A DNA stretch of 64,000 nucleotides. Origin: Flavobacterium sp. 9. Its GTDB lineage: Bacteria; Bacteroidota; Bacteroidia; Flavobacteriales; Flavobacteriaceae. Below are positions 16,527 to 24,705 of this stretch, one piece after another. The notes under the pieces are model-generated. The model made no database searches. It worked only from the letters and a program-made list of their open reading frames with translations, and was not told the origin of the DNA. The position numbers and the translations under genes are program-made. How positions within the stretch are numbered: position 1 is the first letter of the stretch; each line of letters begins with the position of its first letter. The stretch is from assembly GCF_002754195.1 (NCBI RefSeq), contig NZ_PEEU01000001.1, positions 496,001 to 560,000 on the forward strand. The letters run 5' to 3'.

Positions 16527-18830
16527 ATGAGATGTAGAATTATAAATGGAATTGCCATTGCAAGTATGTTATTTGGTGTTAACAGTTATTCGCAGGTAAA
16601 AAACGATAGTATCGCAAAAGTCGAAAAGGACAAAAAAGAGACAAAATTAGTAAAGGAACAAGCTCAAAATATGATGCTTAACGCTTCTAATGATAACGGA
16701 CCAAGAAATGTAAATATTGGTTTACCGGCAAGTATTGGCGGTACGACGATTTTAGAAAACGGACTTCCTGTTGTTTACAATTGGTCTGGTCAAGGTCCTA
16801 CGAGTGTTTGGCGTGCAGGATCGAGTTTTAGCAAATTTCAAGTGCAAACCGTTGGTGAAACGGCAATTTCTGTGGGAGATGTAGGAGTTTCAGTAAGTAC
16901 TTTTTCGAATAGAGGAACAGAAAAACACGAACAAAATTTAGCTTTTAATACCAATAGTTTTGGACTTTTAAGAGGTGATGTGAGTGTTAGCGGTCCTTTA
17001 AAAAACAATTGGTATTATGCCGCAAGTATATTTCTGAATTTTGATCCTGGAACTTTTAATTCGGATTTCACTAATTATTTCGATAAAACACAAATCTATA
17101 AAGGTGTTATTACAAAGAAATACAATGATGGAAAAGGAGAAATTTCGGTTCAGTACAAATTTGCAAATTCTGAATCAATTACTTCAAAAGTAAGTCCGTA
17201 TATCTATAATCTGGATGGAACGATAAGCCAGTTTGGAGATTTTAAAATAGGACGAGATTCATATCTGGAACGATCCGGAAAATCGACTATTATTAATCCT
17301 ATTTCGGGACAAAGAGAGACGTTGGACCAAATGAAAGATATGGGTTCTACAACAAATGTCGTTGATGTAATGGGTAAAAATGCTTTGAACAATGGTATGA
17401 AACTAGATTATATTGTTCGTTTTCAAAATGCCAAATCAGGTTTGTATAATCCGTATTACACTAATCTTGGAAAAATTGATCCGGCCAAAAATCGTTTTGT
17501 ATATGCTGATAATCAAAATGAGGTTTATCAGGGAAATTACGTACAGGGAGTTGCAATGCTAGCGACGCCAAAAATTTCTCAAAATACCATTATGGGAAAA
17601 GTAGATTTGAGCAAGAAAACGCAAAAACATCATTGGTTAGTTGGCTTAGCTGATTATTACTATGATATCGACAATTATTACCAGTCGACTTATAATATGG
17701 TTCAGGAAGTAGCGGCAAATCCTTCTAAATTAATCACTCAGACTAAAGATGCAAGCGGAAACTGGATAAACGCAACAGGAGTTGATGATTACGGAAACTC
17801 AGGTTATAACAGTGCATTACAATATTATACGGGTCATGAAAATAAACTAGCAGTTTATGCCACAGAAAAGTGGACTGTAAATAATAAAATTGATCTTAAT
17901 TTTGGAGCCCGATTAGAATGGCAACGCATCGATGGAATGTGGTATCCTAAATCTAGCAGAGATGCTGCGAAAGCAGATGGATTTACGAACAATCAAATCG
18001 ATATGTCACGAAGAGAAAACGTTCAAAAAGATTGGTTTAATAAAGCTTTTACCGCTAGTTTTCTTCATAAAACATTTAGTAATGTTGGTTTTTTAACTGA
18101 TCTTTCTTATACCGAAGTAGCAGGAAATCTAAGCAGTTATTCTGGTGCTGATGATCCTAATGTTACTCCTTCACAAATTCCCGGAGCTTCTGTAGGAACT
18201 TATTTTAATCACCCTATACTAAGTTTGGTATCTAAAATTACGTATATCCAACGTAATAATTTTAAGAACAATTCTTCTTTTCAAGGCGGACACAAACAAA
18301 CGATTACCTATGATATTCAAACAATAGGCTGGACAACTGATATGGAAGTTAAACCATTTAAGAACTTTAAATTTCATGCGCTATTAACGTTTCAGAATCC
18401 GGAATATAAAAACTTTATTGTCGATCTAAGCGAAGTTCCTGCCGAAGGAAATAAGGTTTATGATTTTAGTGGTGGTACTGCACGCAGTGTTTCAAAAGTA
18501 CTTATAGAATTAGATCCTAGTTATACTTATAATGACTGGAAACTATGGCTTAGTGCTCGTTATTTTAGTAAAGAAGCCGCAAATTATCCAAATACCTTAT
18601 TCTTCGCAAGCCGTTGGGAAACCTTTGGCGGTGTTGCACGTAAGTTGAACAAAAAAATTGATCTAAACCTTAATGTCGTAAACTTTTTAAATCAAAAAGG
18701 AGCGCAAGGATCTATTTCAGGAACTAATACAACTTCTATTGAACAAGCGCAAGCTTTTGACGGAAGACCTTTAGTGGGGACTTATATCCGTCCTTTTACA
18801 GTTGAATTTGGTATAAAAGCAAAATTATAA
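16527..18830 (+). CDS. TonB-dependent receptor-like outer-membrane protein
   Basis: A 767-residue protein with a signal peptide (IASMLFGVNSYSQ). A short plug-like domain (about 50-200, including GLPASIGGTTILENGLPVVYNW and GDVSVSGPLKNNWYY) is followed by a beta-barrel with many alternating aromatic strands ending in TYIRPFTVEFGIKAKL, the usual C-terminal outer-membrane strand. The carboxypeptidase-like domain that starts SusC proteins is absent, so this is not a classical SusC; there is also no SusD gene beside it. A secreted histidine phosphatase follows after 22 bases. Substrate is unknown; the nearby GH3 gene and the shared operator suggest a carbohydrate or phosphorylated sugar. Confidence 0.85.
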   Translation: MRCRIINGIAIASMLFGVNSYSQVKNDSIAKVEKDKKETKLVKEQAQNMMLNASNDNGPRNVNIGLPASIGGTTILENGLPVVYNWSGQGPTSVWRAGSSFSKFQVQTVGETAISVGDVGVSVSTFSNRGTEKHEQNLAFNTNSFGLLRGDVSVSGPLKNNWYYAASIFLNFDPGTFNSDFTNYFDKTQIYKGVITKKYNDGKGEISVQYKFANSESITSKVSPYIYNLDGTISQFGDFKIGRDSYLERSGKSTIINPISGQRETLDQMKDMGSTTNVVDVMGKNALNNGMKLDYIVRFQNAKSGLYNPYYTNLGKIDPAKNRFVYADNQNEVYQGNYVQGVAMLATPKISQNTIMGKVDLSKKTQKHHWLVGLADYYYDIDNYYQSTYNMVQEVAANPSKLITQTKDASGNWINATGVDDYGNSGYNSALQYYTGHENKLAVYATEKWTVNNKIDLNFGARLEWQRIDGMWYPKSSRDAAKADGFTNNQIDMSRRENVQKDWFNKAFTASFLHKTFSNVGFLTDLSYTEVAGNLSSYSGADDPNVTPSQIPGASVGTYFNHPILSLVSKITYIQRNNFKNNSSFQGGHKQTITYDIQTIGWTTDMEVKPFKNFKFHALLTFQNPEYKNFIVDLSEVPAEGNKVYDFSGGTARSVSKVLIELDPSYTYNDWKLWLSARYFSKEAANYPNTLFFASRWETFGGVARKLNKKIDLNLNVVNFLNQKGAQGSISGTNTTSIEQAQAFDGRPLVGTYIRPFTVEFGIKAKL

Positions 18831-18852
18831 TTTTTAACAAAAAACGATCACC

Positions 18853-19635
18853 ATGAAAACATACAAAATCTTCTTATTAGCAGTTTTCCTTTTTGGAATA
18901 ACCTCAACTATTACGGCTCAAAAGTCGAAAACAACAGCAAAATCAAAAACAGTGACTTTCTATATTGCCCGACATGGCAAAACAATGCTTAACACGCTTG
19001 ACAGAGTACAAGGCTGGTCTGATGCGCCATTAACTCCAGAAGGAATTCAGGTTGCTGAATTTTTAGGCAAAGGCCTTAAAGGAATTGACTTTAAAGCGGC
19101 TTATACAAGTGATTTAGGACGTGCAACACAAACCACTAATATTGTATTAAAAGCAAAAGGAGATAAAAAAATACCTATTACAGAAACTGAAGGTTTGAGA
19201 GAAACCAATTTTGGAAGTTATGAAGCCGATCTGAATTCTAAAATGTGGGGAGATATTGCGATTTATCTTCATTTTAAAACTACTGAAGATCTTTTTGCCG
19301 ATGTAAAAGTAAACGGAGTAAATGAACCTTTGAAAGTTGTAAAAATACTTGACAAACTAAATATGGCCGAGGATTATGAACAAGTAAGAACACGCACACA
19401 AAATGCATTGAGAAATATTGCAGAAAAAGAAGCTGCAACTGGCGGGGGAAATATTTTTATAGTAGGACACGGAATGGCGATTGGTACTATGTTGTCTAAT
19501 ATATCTGGCGAAGAAGTTGCGCGTTCTCATATGGCAAATGCTTCTGTATGCAAAGTAATCTACGAAAATGGCAAATTTACCGTAGAATCTTTTGGAGATA
19601 CGAGCTACATAGAAAAAGGAAAGAAAGAATTGTAA
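18853..19635 (+). CDS. Secreted histidine phosphatase (phosphoglycerate mutase superfamily)
   Basis: A 260-residue periplasmic or secreted phosphatase with a signal peptide (LFGITSTITAQ). The catalytic RHG is at 40-42 (ARHGKTMLN, phospho-accepting His 41), the QGWSDAPLTPEG substrate-loop motif follows, SDLGRATQT carries the second Arg, and VGHG (His 206) is the second catalytic His. The fold resembles PhoE/GpmB-like phosphatases, not phytases of branch 2. It follows the TonB receptor by 22 bases and precedes a strong terminator, so the two form an operon: cleavage of a phosphate ester outside the membrane coupled to uptake is plausible. Confidence 0.85.
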   Translation: MKTYKIFLLAVFLFGITSTITAQKSKTTAKSKTVTFYIARHGKTMLNTLDRVQGWSDAPLTPEGIQVAEFLGKGLKGIDFKAAYTSDLGRATQTTNIVLKAKGDKKIPITETEGLRETNFGSYEADLNSKMWGDIAIYLHFKTTEDLFADVKVNGVNEPLKVVKILDKLNMAEDYEQVRTRTQNALRNIAEKEAATGGGNIFIVGHGMAIGTMLSNISGEEVARSHMANASVCKVIYENGKFTVESFGDTSYIEKGKKEL

Positions 19636-19692
19636 CAATCTGTTCGACTCATTTTAAATGATTTAGTTCTTTAATCATTTCAATATTTGCAT

Positions 19693-19730
19693 AAAAAAAT
19701 CGGGTAGCTTAAATTAAGCTACCCGATTTT
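19693..19730. terminator. Bidirectional terminator between convergent operons
   Basis: Stem AAAAATCGGGTAGCTTAA / TTAAGCTACCCGATTTTT with almost no loop, flanked by A-run and T-run. Serves the phosphatase operon and the minus-strand GH3 gene. Confidence 0.9.
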
Positions 19731-19784
19731 TATTTATTTTAAATTTATAACAATCAGTATAGAGTGTCTTTGCGTTTTTGTGAA

Positions 19785-22097
19785 TTACTGTTTTTTATAA
19801 GTTTCAGTTCTGGTATCTTTTATAACACCTTTCCAGTTTAATCCATAAGCAAAATCATAAACATTTCCTTCGCTGTCTTTATGCGGAATCATATCGTATG
19901 GTACGTCTTCAAATTGTTTTTCGACAGTTTCCATATTTGCTGGCATCTGAACCGGAAGCAATCCTGATGGTTCTGTTTTTCCGGAGATAATATCCAAAAC
20001 AGCTTGTGTCGAAACTCCAAAGTTTAAAACAATTCCATCAACTTCTTTTTCAAATTCATTAAAAATCATTGGTTTTGAAGCTGTAACAGATACAATAACC
20101 GGTTTTCCGTTCATCATATCTTTTGTATCCAGAATCGTTCTTAAATCCATTGTATTGGCAACAGTAACTGTTTTGTTTTTATACGTTCTGTCTTTTATCA
20201 TTGGATCAATAACCTGATCTCCGGCAGCGATACTTTTGGTTCTGGCTTCGGTTGCTGTATAAGTGCCGTATTGTAGTGAAATTGGCACGTAACCATTGCT
20301 TCCATTCTGTCTGTCTTTTAAATCATAACCTCCTTCTAGACTTTGCGGACTGGTTACAAAAACAATTGCAAAATCTGCTTTTGTAGGATCTTCGGTAACA
20401 TTATAATATTTTTTTACCAACTCAAGATTTACCGGATAATCAAGTTTTGGCTGACTTGGAATTCCCCACCAATCTTTGGTCGAAGCGGTATAAATCTTTG
20501 GAATAAAAACGGTTTTCTTTTCTTTTACAGGAAGAAGTGAAGTTTTGTTTTTTAACAACACTACAGATTTTAACTGAGCATCATATCCCGCTTTCATAAA
20601 TTCAGGATTTCCAACAATTTCTTTTGTTTCGGCAACATTTAAATATGGATTTTCGAAAAGACCAACTCTAAAAATGTTTTTTAATAATCGCACTGCTGAT
20701 CTTTCAAAACGAGCTCTCATAAATGATTCTCCGTATTCTTTTACTCCCATATCATAGGCTTCGAGAACAGGTTTTTTATCATTGTTTCCGCCAAATTGAT
20801 CTACGCCTGCAATAATCGCTTTATAATGTCTTTCGGCAATCGAAAGATTCTCAACTCCCCATGGTTTTCCTGCAAACACATTTGGAGTTTTTCCTTCATC
20901 TGCAGTAATTAGCCAATCTGTACAAACAACACCATCGTAACCGTATTTATCTCTTAATAAATCTGTAATAATATATTTGCTGTAACCATTTGCTACATTT
21001 TCATTGTACTTTTTATCCTGATCAAAACTGATCGTGTAATATGGCATTACTGCAGAAGCTTTTCCGGTTTTTCCTTTTAATTTGAAAGCACCATTTACAA
21101 AAGGATCAATGTGCTGTTGCAGATTATTTCCGGGATATACCGCAAATTTCCCGTAAGCCCAATGTCCGTCACGTCCGCCTTCTTCGGCACCACCGCTTGG
21201 CCAGTGTTTAACCATTGCATTGACACTTTTGTATCCCCAACCGTCTTTAATTTCATCTTTTCCGTATGAAGTTTGAAAACCATCAATATAGGCACGTCCC
21301 ATATCTCTGGTTAAAGCCGGGCTTTCGCCAAAAGTCATCGAAATTCTATACCATCTTGGCTCTGAACCTAAATCTATTTGTGGCGAAAGTGCCGTAGCGA
21401 TTCCTAAAGCGCGATATTCTTTGGCAGCTATTTGTCCAAACTGTTCTACAATTTTCGGATCAAAAGTTGCTGCCATTCCCAAACCATCAGGCCACATTGA
21501 TATCGTCCCTCCTGCTCCTGCGTTAAACTCTGCCGTTACAACAGCATTATGACGCGGATCTGTACTTGTATTACTTGGGATTCCTAAACCAATACCTTCT
21601 ACAAAAGCCTGCATTCTATTGTTCCATAAAGCAGCTGTTTCAGGACTTTCGACGCTTGTGATTAAGACATGACGAAGATTATCCTCTTTTAAAAAAGCTT
21701 TTTGCTGATCTGTCAGGTCGTAAGCTTTTGCATTACTCTCAGGAAATGGTTTTCCGCTGTAGGTCCCTGCCATAAAACCTGAAATTCCTGCCGGCAAAGC
21801 CTGATGACGACTATAAAGCATTAATCCTGCGATTTGTTCAACAGACATTTTTGAAGCTAAATCCTTGGCACGTTCATCTGCAGAAAGTCGCCAATCTTCA
21901 TATTTATCGAGTTTTCCGTTTTTGTTTAAATCTTTAAATTTCTTTCCGTCAACAGTTAGAATTTTAATCCCAGATTCAGGAGAATATCCTAAATCTGCTC
22001 CTTTATTATTTTTTATAATCGTGAAATTTTCACTTTGAGCCTGTAACGAAGCACCTATCAAAAAGGCTAAGCCGGCTGAAATAATTCTTTTTTTCAT
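19785..22097 (-). CDS. Glycoside hydrolase family 3 (beta-glucosidase-like)
   Basis: A 770-residue secreted hydrolase with a signal peptide (LAFLIGASLQAQ). The GH3 N-terminal TIM barrel shows AVMPYYTIS-like and GVVCTDW motifs, where Asp 394 is the expected catalytic nucleophile; KHWPSGGAEEGGRDGH replaces the common KHF(A/P)G..GD pattern. The alpha/beta sandwich domain (VVLLKN) and a trailing domain with GLLPVQMPAN and FAYGLNWKG follow. An EF-hand-like loop (DLNKNGKLDKYEDW) lies near the N-terminus. Likely removes beta-linked glucose or a related sugar from oligosaccharides in the periplasm. A palindrome shared with the TonB-receptor gene lies 36 bases upstream of the start. Confidence 0.92.
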   Translation of the reverse strand: MKKRIISAGLAFLIGASLQAQSENFTIIKNNKGADLGYSPESGIKILTVDGKKFKDLNKNGKLDKYEDWRLSADERAKDLASKMSVEQIAGLMLYSRHQALPAGISGFMAGTYSGKPFPESNAKAYDLTDQQKAFLKEDNLRHVLITSVESPETAALWNNRMQAFVEGIGLGIPSNTSTDPRHNAVVTAEFNAGAGGTISMWPDGLGMAATFDPKIVEQFGQIAAKEYRALGIATALSPQIDLGSEPRWYRISMTFGESPALTRDMGRAYIDGFQTSYGKDEIKDGWGYKSVNAMVKHWPSGGAEEGGRDGHWAYGKFAVYPGNNLQQHIDPFVNGAFKLKGKTGKASAVMPYYTISFDQDKKYNENVANGYSKYIITDLLRDKYGYDGVVCTDWLITADEGKTPNVFAGKPWGVENLSIAERHYKAIIAGVDQFGGNNDKKPVLEAYDMGVKEYGESFMRARFERSAVRLLKNIFRVGLFENPYLNVAETKEIVGNPEFMKAGYDAQLKSVVLLKNKTSLLPVKEKKTVFIPKIYTASTKDWWGIPSQPKLDYPVNLELVKKYYNVTEDPTKADFAIVFVTSPQSLEGGYDLKDRQNGSNGYVPISLQYGTYTATEARTKSIAAGDQVIDPMIKDRTYKNKTVTVANTMDLRTILDTKDMMNGKPVIVSVTASKPMIFNEFEKEVDGIVLNFGVSTQAVLDIISGKTEPSGLLPVQMPANMETVEKQFEDVPYDMIPHKDSEGNVYDFAYGLNWKGVIKDTRTETYKKQ

Positions 22098-22132
22098 GAG
22101 TTCGTAATTTAGTTTTACTTTTGTAACTTTTC

Positions 22133-22153
22133 ATTGCTTCATTACGAAGCAAT
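22133..22153. promoter_or_regulatory. Palindromic operator 2 of the Nudix-regulator locus
   Basis: Arms ATTGCTTC and GAAGCAAT around ATTAC, matching the operator at 16406 in both sequence and total length (21 bases). It sits between the GH3 start (22097, minus strand) and the divergent Nudix-regulator gene (22351). Confidence 0.65.
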
Positions 22154-22350
22154 ATTAATTACAATTTTTCATATCAACAAATAAATGGCTACTTAATTTC
22201 TATAATCCCATAAAAATCAGATATTAGAAAACCATCTTATTATAAAAAATCACTAATGAAAACAAAAAAGAAATGAGATTTGCAGGATAAAATTAGAACT
22301 CAGTATGAGTTAGAATCAAAAAAGAGTAAATTTGAATTTAATTGTAAAGA

Positions 22351-23097
22351 ATGGAATTTAAAAAATTAGTTGAGCAAAATTCTGTAGAGGCTTGGAAAAA
22401 ATATATTCCAACGCTCTCGATTGATTGTGTTATTTTTAGTTTTAAAGATACTTCGCTTCAGGTTCTGACGATTAAACTTAGAAATCAGGATTCATGGGGA
22501 TTGCCGGGAGGTTACGTTCAGAAAGATGAGAATGTTGATGACGCTGCAATTCGTATTTTAAAAGACAGAACCGGTACTGAAAATATCTATCTCCAACAAT
22601 TTTATACGTTTGGTAACTTAAATCGTTCTGAAAGTGTTTTTCAGGATTACGAGGATAACTTATGGAACAAACAGCGCTTCGTTTCGATAGGATATTATGC
22701 TCTTGCTGATTATTCGAAAGTGAAGCTAATTATTGATGACATTTCAAATGCATGCGAATGGCAATCTATCGATGATTTGCCGCCATTTATGATGGATCAC
22801 AGAACGATATTTGACAAAGCACTTCTTACGCTGCGTGAGCAATTAAACAATCATCCTATTGGTTACAATCTCTTACCTGAGAAATTTACTATGCCTGAAT
22901 TACAGAAATTATATGAGATTATTTTGGGCAAAAAATTAAATCGAGGCAATTTTTACCGAAAAATTTTGAGATACGACATCCTGACAAAACTAGACGAATC
23001 AAGAAAAGGCGGTGCCCATAAAGCTCCCGATTTGTATAGTTTTAATTTAGAAAAATATAATGCTGCTCTAAAAGATGGCTTAAAGGGAAGTTGGTAA
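22351..23097 (+). CDS. Nudix-domain transcriptional regulator (NrtR/AraR-like)
   Basis: A 248-residue regulator made of an N-terminal Nudix fold (to about 150) and a C-terminal winged-helix domain (KFTMPELQKLYEIILGKKLNRGNFYRKILR). The Nudix box is degenerate: Gly 54, Glu 60 and Arg 68 are kept, but the catalytic REUxEE portion reads RILKDR (68-73), so hydrolysis is probably lost. This fits the NrtR-type family, in which the Nudix fold became a ligand sensor; Bacteroidota members (AraR, XylR types) sense sugars or derivatives. It is divergent from the GH3 gene, and a TAAATTTG -7 box lies at 22327-22334. A small inverted repeat AACTC-N5-GAGTT (22297-22311) covers its upstream promoter region. 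Confidence 0.88.
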   Translation: MEFKKLVEQNSVEAWKKYIPTLSIDCVIFSFKDTSLQVLTIKLRNQDSWGLPGGYVQKDENVDDAAIRILKDRTGTENIYLQQFYTFGNLNRSESVFQDYEDNLWNKQRFVSIGYYALADYSKVKLIIDDISNACEWQSIDDLPPFMMDHRTIFDKALLTLREQLNNHPIGYNLLPEKFTMPELQKLYEIILGKKLNRGNFYRKILRYDILTKLDESRKGGAHKAPDLYSFNLEKYNAALKDGLKGSW

Positions 23098-23172
23098 ATA
23101 TTATACTCAAAAAAGACAGAGAATCATAACGTTTTTAATCTTTCTGTTAATACTAAAATTTACTTTATCAAA

Positions 23173-23310
23173 AACCAAATCTTCTAATAAAACCCAATGC
23201 CCTAGCCCTGATGGGAGGGAAAATCCTTTTACTTTTTTCTTTAAAAAGTAAAAGATTTGGAAGGACAGCAGGAAATAGCTTCAAATTAAAATTCCAAACA
23301 ATAAATTCCC
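23173..23310 (+). ncRNA. Structured dispersed element, copy C
   Basis: Nearly identical to 16007-16140 over its full length, core 23202-23281, with the same CTTTTACTTTTT / AAAAAGTAAAAG apical hairpin. It follows the Nudix-regulator gene by about 75 bases. The rest of the 438-base gap holds a palindrome fragment and the next promoter. Confidence 0.6.
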
Positions 23311-23366
23311 AAATTCTAACCTTTTAATGTGTTTATTGCTATTATAATTTTAGTTCTATAAGCATT

Positions 23367-23399
23367 CTCCCGAAGTGTCGGGATCGCTCAGGATGACAA
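23367..23399. repeat. Fragment of a REP-like palindrome
   Basis: CCCGA-AGTG-TCGGG hairpin followed by GCTCAGGATGACA, which matches one arm of the palindrome at 49797-49867. Only one arm is present, so it looks like a relic. Confidence 0.5.
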
Positions 23400-23469
23400 T
23401 TTACCTTATATAAAACACTGTTATTTAATGTCTTTAGTAAATTATTTTTAAAAATAAATGTCAAAAAAA

Positions 23470-23504
23470 TTGCGAAACCGAATAGTTGCATGTATATTTG
23501 CAAC
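23470..23504 (+). promoter_or_regulatory. Promoter with inverted-repeat operator of the ArsR gene
   Basis: TTG at 23470, 20-base spacer, TATATTTG at 23493-23500. An inverted repeat GTTGCA (23485-23490) / TGCAAC (23499-23504) brackets the -7 box, the placement expected for an autorepressor. Confidence 0.6.
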
Positions 23505-23535
23505 CGATTGGCTTCGTAATTAAAACCGGAATATT

Positions 23536-23856
23536 ATGAGACGAGATATTTTTCAGGCAATTGCCGATCCGACAAGGCGGTCCATTATTGCCTTAATTGC
23601 AATGCAGGCAATGACTCCAAATGCCATTGCGGAGAACTTTAACACGACCCGACAGTCTGTTTCTAAACACCTGCGGATACTTGTAGAATGCGACCTGATC
23701 AAACAGGAACAACAAGGCAGAGAAATTTATTATTCACTTGAAATTGAAAAAATGAAAGAGATCGACAAATGGATTAACCAATTTAGAGCTATTTGGGAAA
23801 CCAAATTTAATCAGCTTGACGAAATACTATTAACACTTAAAGAACAGAAAAAATGA
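23536..23856 (+). CDS. ArsR-family winged-helix repressor
   Basis: A 106-residue ArsR/SmtB-type DNA-binding protein. [17 protein letters not shown] is the typical first helix, [29 protein letters not shown] the HTH, and [11 protein letters not shown] the wing. There are no metal-binding Cys clusters (no ELCVCDL motif), so it is not a classical metal sensor. Its gene overlaps the SRPBCC gene by 4 bases; ArsR plus AHSA1/SRPBCC pairs are common and the SRPBCC partner is thought to bind a hydrophobic ligand. Confidence 0.9.
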   Translation: MRRDIFQAIADPTRRSIIALIAMQAMTPNAIAENFNTTRQSVSKHLRILVECDLIKQEQQGREIYYSLEIEKMKEIDKWINQFRAIWETKFNQLDEILLTLKEQKK

Positions 23857-24353
23857 AAAAAGATTTGCAATTTGATTTTACCGTTGACAAAGCCATAAAA
23901 ACGGTATTTATTACGAGAGAATTTGCTGCAGAACTTCCGTTGGTTTGGGACGCTTTTACTAAACCGGAACTTCTGGATCAATGGGTTGCGCCAAAACCAT
24001 GGTCGTCTAAAACAAAATACATGAATTTTGAAGTTGGCGGACGAAGATTCTATGCCATGGTAAGCCCCGAAGGATTGGAGCGTTGGGCGATTCAGGAATA
24101 TACATCGATTACGCCAAAAACAAATTTTAAAATGTTCAACACTTTTGCTGATAAAGAGGAAAATCGCGAATTGCCTGGTTCTAATTGGGATCATACTTTT
24201 AGCGAAGAAAATGGCATCACAAAAGTGAATATTGCCATTTTTAATGAATCTCTTGAACGTCTGGAAAAAATGATTGAAATGGGCTTTTCAGAAGGCTTTA
24301 AAATGAGTATCGATAACTTAGAAAAGTTATTGGAAACGTTGTCTCAGAAGTGA
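23853..24353 (+). CDS. SRPBCC/AHSA1-domain protein
   Basis: A 166-residue Bet v1-like protein of the activator of Hsp90 ATPase homologue 1 type: [24 protein letters not shown], then the [17 protein letters not shown] strand pair and a long C-terminal helix ([17 protein letters not shown]). Such domains form a deep hydrophobic pocket. It begins in the ATGA overlap with the ArsR gene, so expression is tied to that repressor. Ligand unknown. Confidence 0.88.
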   Translation: MKKDLQFDFTVDKAIKTVFITREFAAELPLVWDAFTKPELLDQWVAPKPWSSKTKYMNFEVGGRRFYAMVSPEGLERWAIQEYTSITPKTNFKMFNTFADKEENRELPGSNWDHTFSEENGITKVNIAIFNESLERLEKMIEMGFSEGFKMSIDNLEKLLETLSQK

Positions 24354-24705
24354 TTTTAAAAAATATAGACAAGAATAAAAAAAAACATTTTTTTTTCAAA
24401 AAAAACAGCTATATACAACCTTAAAAATTCAGCTTATAAGACATTCAAAATGAATAATTATAATGTTTACCTTAAGATGACGGCAATATAAAATACCGTC
24501 ATTTTTTATGATATAAAATGAGATAAAAAAAAAATAACCCTATAAAGATTTTAAAATTTAACATTAGAAAAACACAACAAAAAAATTAAACCTTTAGTCA
24601 AATTGCTATTTTAATTACTATATTCGTTTGTCAGAAAATTATCTACGACAAGATTCTAGATCTTTTCAAAACAACGAAACATTTATAATACCATTAAAAG
24701 ACTAA
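24354..24705. other. 352-base gap with one terminator
   Basis: Apart from the hairpin at 24477-24507 I see only A/T-rich sequence and no ORF, repeat or clear promoter box before the gene at 24706. Confidence 0.4.
24477..24507 (+). terminator. Rho-independent terminator
   Basis: ATGACGG (24477-24483) pairs with CCGTCAT (24496-24502) and a T-run follows. It lies 124 bases after the SRPBCC gene; its flank CTTAAG resembles that of the terminator at 3620. Confidence 0.75.
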
